Assembly (NCBI GenBank): GCA_037013495.1
Contig: CM072805.1
Coordinates: 17,766,601-17,830,600, forward strand
Source: Hippophae tibetana
Taxonomy: Eukaryota; Streptophyta; Magnoliopsida; Rosales; Elaeagnaceae
Direction: 5' to 3'
DNA: 64,000 nt
Shown: in pieces, positions 57,665 through 64,000 of the stretch
Position numbering within the stretch: position 1 is the stretch's first letter
Layout: each line of letters opens with the position of its first letter
The notes under the pieces: model-generated
The model's database searches: none
What the model was told of the DNA's origin: nothing
Seen by the model: the letters and a program-made list of their open reading frames with translations, nothing else
Translations under genes and position numbers: made by a program

Positions 57665-59007
57665 GTGGTATATAGGAGATCCTTAGGAAACTCCCTTACA
57701 CCATATGTAAATAATATTCATAAATTTAAACAAGTGTTAACAAAATTGGATTCCACCCATCAACCTGTTTTTGAGCCAAACATAGAACCAAGTCGTAATC
57801 CTTTACTAGAATCGAAAGAAATGGAAGAAAACCAACATGTTAGGGAAACCACTATAAAGGAGTTTACAAGACCGGTGATTGGCACGGCAACTGACGCTAT
57901 ATAGTTGGGTGAGGATGCTCGGAATTATGACCTAAAAAATATTCATTTTTCTATGCTTCCTTCCTTTTATGGGCTGCCTAATGAAGATTCTCTTTCCTTC
58001 TTGAGAGATTTCTATGCTACGGTCCAAACATTCCCCCTTGGTATTCTAAACGAGGATCAACTTAGAATGAGATGTTTCCTCTACACCTTAAAGGATAAGG
58101 CCAAAGCTTGGTTAATGTCACTTCCCCCAGGTTCTCTAATGACATGGGAGAACATTTACAATAAATTCATGGGAAAATTATATTCCTACCAAAAAACATC
58201 AGAGTTGAGAGTAAAGATTGCTACTTTCTCTCAGATGGAAGGAGAACTATTCCATGAAGCTTGGGATAGGTTCAAAATGTTTCTCACTCAATGTCCCCAT
58301 CACAACTTTTCCTTGCAGTTGTAGAACCAATTCTTTTACGATGGACTTACACAACAATGTCAGTTCATTGTAGACAACGCTGTAGGAGGAGCAATGGGAG
58401 AAAAAACTGCCTCTGGGACGTACAACCTCTTTGAGATGTTGGGTGCTAATTCCTAACAGAAAATCTCACGAGTGAGAAAAGCTAGAGTTCATGAAATCGA
58501 TTCCAACAATGAAGTTCAATAACAACTTGTTCAACTGACCAAGAAAGTTGCCCTTCTCACTACACAAACCAACACCAATAATGAACAGTATGGTTTGTAT
58601 AGCAACATGGGACATGGTACTAAAGCCTGTCCATATCAAGGAGAAACAACAGCTGGGCTTGAACAGGTTAATGTATTAGGAGCATATCAACAGAGACCAA
58701 GGTTCGACCCCAATTCAAATACCTATAATCCTGGGTGGAGAAATCATCCAAATTTCTCCTTGAGGCAAAACAACCCTCCTTTCGCTCAAAGCTCAAATCA
58801 GACAGGCCAGCAATTCCACCCGCCTATTCCAAGAAGAATTCCCAATAAGCCAACCTTGGAGGACAACTTGAATTCTTTTATTCAAGTTTGTAGAGATAAC
58901 CAATCTAAAACCAATCAACGGTTGGACTCTGTGGAAGCTTCTATAAAAAAGGTGGAAGTTCAAGTAGAATAGTTAGTTGAACATTTGCAAAAACAAAGCA
59001 AAGACTA
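57665..59007 (+). pseudogene. Element C gag 1, broken by in-frame stops
   Basis: One continuous frame from the ATG at 57665 is interrupted by stops at 57902, 58322, 58454, 58520 and 58970. It carries the capsid core (LPSFYGLPNEDSLSFLRDFY, LKDKAKAWLMSLPPGS, IATFSQMEGELFHEAWDRFK) and NQFFYDGLT. The zinc knuckle near 58586-58630 reads YGLYSNMGHGTKAC: His and last Cys are kept, both first Cys are Tyr. A coiled-coil-like end (NQRLDSVEASIKKVEVQVE) follows. Gag would form the virus-like particle. The homologous gag 2 starts 430 bp further on. Confidence 0.88.
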
Positions 59008-59236
59008 ATTTGAAGGTCAAATGGGGTAAAATAAATTCAATGAAGAGGAGACATTGAGTTTGTCATTCTGTAATCTCCAAGCAACGTCTTACTAGAAGAC
59101 GATAAATTTTAGTCCTACATGGGAGGCACCCATTATTGTACTTTCCTTTGTTTTAGTTTTATTTTGTGTGTAATAAAATTCAAATGAAATAAATTCGTTT
59201 GTTTCAAAAATTGTGTCCATTCTTTAAATTTAGCAA

Positions 59237-59284
<48 letters not shown>

Positions 59285-59439
59285 AATAAATAAATAAATT
59301 TAGGTTCCCTGTACCTTTTTACTTTAAGCCTATACATTTTATCAAGTTAGAAATCTTTCTTAGAGATATCTATTATTTATTTTAAGAGCTAAATGTTGAT
59401 ACACAATAAGAGGAGGATCAATTTCAGCTACAAATAACC
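59008..59439 (+). other. Spacer between the two gag regions, 3'-UTR-like
   Basis: It contains the hairpin ATGGGAGGCACCCAT (59119-59133), the counterpart of ATGGGAGGTAGCCCAT that follows integrase in the Athila remnant at 25.42 kb, then TTTTGTGTGTAATAAAATTC, a possible poly-A region. A microsatellite follows. This suggests that the gag 1 unit ends in a 3' UTR and its pol has been lost. Confidence 0.6.
59234..59300. repeat. (AAT)n-(AAAT)n microsatellite
   Basis: A run of about 14 AAT units passes into about six AAAT units. Confidence 0.95.
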
Positions 59440-60600
59440 ATGGGAGATGCTGAAGATATGCGGAAAATGATGAAAGACTATACAATGCCAATCATTGGCA
59501 ATGCAACTTCTGGCATACAATTACAAGAGGCTGCAAGGAATTATGAATTGAAAAAGATTCATTATTCTTTATTTCCTTCCTTTTACGGTATCCCTAATGA
59601 AGACCCTTTGCATTTCATTCGAGAATTCTATGCTATTGTCCAAACCATTCCACTACATGCAATTAATGAAGATCAACTTAGGATGAGGTGTTTTCCTTAC
59701 ACCCTCAAGGATAAAGCTTGGTCATGGTTCATTACTCTACAGTCGGGTTCTCTAAAAACTTGGGAGGCAGTATATGAAATGTTTATGGGTAGGTTCTATT
59801 CCCATCAAAAGACTGTTGATCTAAGGACGAAGATAGCAACATTTTCTCAAATGTATGAAGAGCCTTTTCATGAAGCTTGGGAACGATTCAAACTCCTTTT
59901 CATTCAATGTCATAATCATAGCTTTCCATTATAGCTACAGAACCAATTCTTTTATGATGGATTGACACTGCAGAGTCAATACATTGTTGATAATGCTACT
60001 GGAGGTGTTGTGGGAGAAAAAACCGCAGAGGAAACCTATAATCTTTATGAGCTGTTGGGTTCTAATTCCCAAAAAAGAAGTGCTAGAAGGAGAGCAAGAG
60101 TCAATGAAGTTGGCTCTGATAATGAGATAACCTTGCAACTTGCTGAATTGACTAAACAAGTGCAATTTCTTACTACCCACCAAAATTTCAAAACAAGAGG
60201 TGTGTGAAGTGTGTTGTTCAATTGGGCATGGTACTCATGATTGTTCAAATACTTGTGATTCTAGTGTCGATGCCATAGAGGAAGTCAAATCCTTTCAAAG
60301 GTATCATCCAAACACCTATAATCACCCAACCTATACCCAATGTCCAACACTAAGGTTGGATAAAAACCACCCTTACCCACCAAGCCAATCTTTTAAGCCA
60401 ACCTTAGAGGATAGCTTGAATGCTTTTATTCAAATTAGTCATGACAATCAATTGATGACTAATCAATGGTTGAACACCATGGAGGCTTCGGTTAAAAGGA
60501 TTGAATCTAAAGTTGGGCAACTGGCTGAACAAATGCAAAAGAAAGAAGCAGGAAAGTTGCCCAGTCAACCAGAACAAGCAAAGGATTTAAGAACCCTTTG
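59440..60600 (+). pseudogene. Element C gag 2, one stop and one frameshift
   Basis: It starts MGDAEDMRKMMKDYTMPI. The capsid core follows (HYSLFPSFYGIPNEDPLHFI, LKDKAWSWFITLQSGSLKTW, TKIATFSQMYEEPFHEAWER). A TAG at 59932 interrupts it, then QNQFFYDGLTLQSQYIVDNA continues. A frameshift near 60200 leads into a complete CCHC zinc knuckle, CEVCCSIGHGTHDC, and a tail with FIQISHDNQLMTNQWLNTME and a coiled coil. It is clearly homologous to gag 1 over the whole core. It is the gag that runs on into protease. Confidence 0.9.
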
Positions 60601-61624
60601 AAGTGGTAAAGTAGTCAATACCAGTTTACCTGAAATCTCTAACAATCTACCTTGTAATTCAGGTAACAAAGAAGGTGATATTCTATTCTCACAAAAAGGA
60701 GAAACAAGTGTTAAACTTAACAAGCCTTCTGAAAAACTCATTGGGGGGTCATCTGACATCCCCAAAATTCAAAAGACAACAGAACCACACCAGCTGCAAG
60801 TACCTTTTCCACACCGGTTAAAAGAATCCAAACAAGATAAGCAATTCTATGATCTTTTTAATATGCTTTCTAAAGTAAATATCAATTTACCATTATTAGA
60901 AGTGATCATGAATGTGCCCTCATATGCTAAGTTTTTCAAAGAGTTGAACACTAAGAAAAGGAGGTATGAACTGAATGAACGAGTAGTAGTATCAGAAATT
61001 TCTAGCATTGTACTTCAGCACAAACTACCCCCTAATTTGAAAGACCCTGGAAGTTTTATTATAAACATAACTATGGGGGATAGGAAGGTTGCTAAAGCAA
61101 TGCTTGATTTAGGTGCTAGTATAAATTTGATGCCCTACTCTATATTCTTACAGCTCAATCTAGGAGATTTAAAACCCACAACTATATCCCTTCAACTTGC
61201 AGATAAATCTCTTAAGTATCCAAAGGGAATAGTTGAGGATGTGTTGGTACAAGTAGACAAACTGATAATACCTGTTGACTTTGTGGTTTTGGATATGCAA
61301 GAAAATCCAGCATTGGACAGAGAGCACACAATATTGCTTGGTAGACCATTTATGGAAACTACTAAAACTATTCTTGATGTCCAAGATGGAAATTTGACAA
61401 TGACAGTCTTAGGAGAGAATGTTCATTTTAAAGTTTTTGATTCTTCACATTTTCCTTCTATTTCTGCCATCGATGAAATATTCGATGTTGACCCTTTGGA
61501 TAATCTTGTCCAAAGCACCTTTTTCCAAACCAGAATAGAAGACAAGTTTGAAACTGTTCTTACACTTGAAGAGGTCGAAGAAGATTTTGATGAGGAAATT
61601 AAGGGGTACCTTGTCTTCATCTAG
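60601..61624 (+). pseudogene. Element C protease region
   Basis: After one stop (TGA at 60601) the frame is open through a Ser/Lys-rich linker and a long open stretch at 60863-61624 (253 codons). The active site is AMLDLGASINLMPYS (near 61100), the DLGAS variant usual in Athila. The flap and C-terminal blocks follow (ISLQLADKSLKYPKGIVEDV, LIIPVDFVVLDMQENP, TILLGRPFMETTKTILDV, GNLTMTVLGENV). The frame ends in a TAG at 61622, and the next domain resumes in another frame, so a one-base indel lies near 61610. Confidence 0.9.
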
Positions 61625-61638
61625 ACAATGATGAAGTA

Positions 61639-62595
61639 ATGACAAAATCTAGTACACTTTTAAATCTACCCAGTTCTTCATCTAGTAAAGATGCCAATCC
61701 ATCTGAACTTGAACTCAAAGACTTACCTGAGCACTTAAAATATGTATTTTTGGGAGAAGGAGAAACTTATCCAGTGATAATTTCTTCAACCTTGACCAAA
61801 CCACAAGAACAGGAACTCATCAAAGTGCTTAAACAGTTTAAGAAATCTATAGGTTGGAGTATCGGGGATATAAGAGGAATTAGTCCTACAATGTGTATGC
61901 ACAAGATCAACTTGGAGGATGGTGCTAAACCTATACGAGAGGCCCAAAGAAGACTAAACCCAAATATGCAAGAGGTAGTTAAGAAATAAATTATTAAATT
62001 GTTAGAAGAAGGGATTATGTATCCTATTGTGGATAGTAAGTGGGTTAGTCCAGTGCATATGGTACCAAATAAATCTGGGATAACAGTTGTTAAAAATGAC
62101 AAAAGTGAATTAGTGCCCACTAGATTAATCACTGGATGGAGAATGTGTATAGATTTTAGGAAACTAAATTTATATACTAAAAAGGATCACTTTCCTCTTC
62201 CATTCATTATTCAAATGTTGGAAAGATTAGCTAGGCATGAATTTTACTATTTTTTAGATGGATTGTCTGGATATTATCAAGTACCCATAGCACCTGAAGA
62301 TCAGGGAAATACTACATTTACATGTCCTTTTGGGACATTTTCTTTTCTAAGAATGCCATTTGGGTTATGCAATGCCCCTGCCACTTTCTAGAGATGTATG
62401 ATATCTATTTTCTCGAACATGGTGGAAAAATTCATTGAGATTTTCATGGACGATTTCTCTGTCTTTGGGAACTCATTTGATGATTGCTTACATAAATTGA
62501 CTTTGGTTTTAGAAAGATGCATTGAATGCAATCTCACCCTTAGTTGGGAGAAAAGTCATTTTATGGTTCAACAAGGGATAGTTTTAGGACTATAA
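61639..62595 (+). pseudogene. Element C reverse transcriptase, two stops and a frameshift
   Basis: Blocks in order: IGWSIGDIRGISPTMCMHKI (near 61850-61908), RRLNPNMQEVV, stop at 61987, SKWVSPVHMVPNKSGITVVK (from about 62035), WRMCIDFRKLN, DHFPLPFIIQMLERLARHEF, YYFLDGLSGYYQVPIAPEDQ, TTFTCPFGTFSFLRMPFGLC, stop TAG at 62389 within the PATF-RCM block, and the catalytic FMDDFSVFGNSFDDCL near 62445. A frameshift follows near 62590. Both catalytic Asp of the FMDD motif are kept. Confidence 0.92.
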
Positions 62596-63371
62596 TTTCA
62601 AACAAGGGTATTGAAGTTGATAAGGCAAAAGTTGAATTGATATCCAAACTACCTCCCCCTACATCTGTGAAGGGGATAAGAAGCTTCTTAGGACATGTAG
62701 GATTTTACAGACAATTTATTAAAGATTTCTCTAAAATAAGTCGTCCCTTATGTAACTTGCTATCAAAAGATGTTTATTTTGATTTCAACAATGATTGCCT
62801 TATTTCCTTTAATACCTTGAAAGAGAAACTAACATCTACCCCTGTTATTATGGCACCAAACTGGTCTTTACCTTTTGAAATAATGTGTGACGCTTCTGAT
62901 TATGCTATAGGAATAGTCTTGGGAAAAATAGTGGATAAGGGTTTGCATGTCATCTACTATGCTAGCAAAACACTCAATGATGCCCAAATGAATTATACCC
63001 CCACTGAAAAGGAATTCTTGGTTATAGTGTTTTATTTAGACAAATTTCGGTCTTATTTAGTAGGATCTAAAGTGATTGTGCATTCTGATCATGCTGCTTT
63101 AAGATACCTATTAAGTAAACCAAATGCCAAGCCAAGATTAATCAGGTGGATCTTACTCTTACAAGAATTTGACTTAGAAATCAAGGATAAGAAAGGTAGT
63201 GAAAACTTAGTAGCTGACCATTTGTCTAGGTTGATTTCTGACTTCAATTCTCTTAAAGATGAGAGTAATGAAGATATAGTTGAAACCTTTCCTGATGAAC
63301 AGTTATTTTTCATAGGTCTGAACCCATGGTATGTTGATATTGTAAACTATCTTTCCACTAGTATTTTGTGA
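62596..63371 (+). pseudogene. Element C RT thumb and RNase H
   Basis: [20 protein letters not shown] and [20 protein letters not shown] (thumb and connection) precede RNase H. All four catalytic positions are readable: [26 protein letters not shown] and VADHLSRL. This frame (62544-63371) is open for 275 codons and ends at a TGA (63369-63371). The same frame then continues directly as integrase. Confidence 0.92.
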
Positions 63372-64000
63372 CCTAACACTTCATATCAGGATAAGAAAAG
63401 GTTTTTTAAAACTATTAAGGACTATTTCTGGGATGACCCTTATTTATACAAGATTGGTCAAGATCAAGTCATCCGGAGATGTGTACCTGAAGAAGAACAT
63501 AAGAGCATTCTAACTTTTTGTCATGAACTTCATTGTGGGGGCCATTTTGGTGGTGAAAAGACAGCCCGTAAGGTATTACAGTATGGATTCTTTTGGCCCA
63601 CTCTTTTTAAAGATGCTCATATGTTTTGTGCACAATGTGATAGATGTCAAAGAACAGGAAACATAAGCAAAAGAGATGAAATGCCTTTGACATCTAATTT
63701 AGTTGTTGAACTCTTTGATGTATGGGGGATTGACTTTATGGGTCCTCTTCCTCCATCTAATGGTTTTCAATATATTTTGGTTGCTGTGGATTATGTATCC
63801 AAGTGGGTAGAAGCTATCCCCACTAAAACCAATGATGCTAATGTTGTTGTGAAATTCTTGAAGGATTTAATATTCAGCAGGTTTAGAACGCCTAGAGCTA
63901 TAATAAGTGATGCCCGTAGCCATTTTTGTAACAAAATCTTTGATGGAGTACTAAACAAGTACAACATCACACATAAATTAGCTACTCCATATCATCCCCA
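63372..64000 (+). pseudogene. Element C integrase, N-terminal part (cut by window end)
   Basis: The frame is open from 63372 to the window end. The zinc-binding HHCC motif is complete: [20 protein letters not shown], then CAQCDRC. The catalytic core starts [12 protein letters not shown] (first Asp, near 63727). [14 protein letters not shown] holds the second Asp, where most relatives have a Gly-Thr after the SD-x. The third catalytic residue (Glu) lies beyond the window. The upstream TGA at 63369 would still block a polyprotein. Confidence 0.9.

Larger units (their letters stand above)
54950..64000 (+). mobile_element. Element C: long Athila-lineage Ty3/gypsy element with two gag regions (runs off window)
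   Basis: In order: LTR (54950-56766), tRNA-Asp-type primer site, leader, gag 1, a 3'-UTR-like spacer with a microsatellite, gag 2, protease, RT, RNase H and integrase to the window end. The FMDD RT motif, the DLGAS protease site and the primer type fit Athila. Stops and frameshifts make it non-autonomous. It inserted next to the accessory gene copy 3, cutting its 3' flank near 54949. Confidence 0.92.

Noticed and set aside
59935..60248. Minus-strand ORFs over gag 2 (and those at 61.2-61.6, 61.8-62.1 and 63.1-63.3 kb)
   Set aside because: They are shadows of the clearly homologous plus-strand gag and pol.
57665..60600. Reading the double gag as a deliberate two-protein system
   Set aside because: The spacer carries a 3'-UTR-type hairpin and both gags are broken, so a composite of two elements is the simpler view; kept only as a finding to test.

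Overview
The window looks like a repeat-dense, AT-rich nuclear segment of a flowering plant, probably a eudicot; I cannot name the species. The reasons are nested LTR retrotransposons of plant lineages (Ty3/gypsy Athila, Tat and chromovirus; Ty1/copia), a CACTA (En/Spm) transposase remnant, many (TA)n tracts, and one recognisable host gene piece, the first three exons of a cyclic nucleotide-gated channel (CNGC). I see no prokaryotic, organellar, rRNA, tRNA or CRISPR features.

Layout. 1-5.8 kb: remnant of a Tat-lineage gypsy element whose protease, RT, RNase H and integrase read on the minus strand. Beyond the integrase it has a 112-bp tandem array, then an antisense (plus-strand) accessory gene with coiled coils. 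5.8-12.3 kb: short tandem repeats, a second gypsy gag-protease remnant, a ~100-bp tandem array, and a minus-strand chromovirus RT stub with polypurine tract and LTR. 13.2-14.1 kb: the CNGC 5' piece, with clean splice sites and no stops, and its repeated upstream region. 15-20.9 kb: copia and Athila remnants. 20.9-22.4 kb: second copy of the accessory gene. 23.4-26.8 kb: chromovirus integrase tail and an Athila remnant in which RT is fused to the integrase end. 26.8-33.2 kb: a probable segmental duplicate of 14.2-20.2 kb, with a fold-back structure and a Tnt1-like copia fragment. 33.2-35.7 kb: chromovirus LTR and the 3' end of a copia element. 35.7-43.1 kb: a long minus-strand LTR-like sequence split by a deletion-derivative Athila element with exact 5-bp target-site duplications. 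43.1-46.7 kb: Athila gag-protease and 3' end. 46.7-51.3 kb: a minus-strand CACTA transposase split by a small Athila-type non-autonomous element. 52.2-54.7 kb: third and most complete copy of the accessory gene. 54.95-64 kb: a long Athila element running off the window, with LTR, primer-binding site, two successive gag regions, protease, RT, RNase H and part of integrase.

None of the transposable-element genes is intact. Nothing here is a demonstrable new biological system. The items most worth a second look are the double-gag Athila element, the antisense accessory gene with its conserved candidate intron, the nested insertion that splits the CACTA reading frame, and the CNGC 5' piece. Element boundaries come from reading the sequence by eye, with repeat copies compared within the window. 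Most ends of degenerate remnants are good to tens of bases; ends with target-site duplications, and the splice sites, are to the base.
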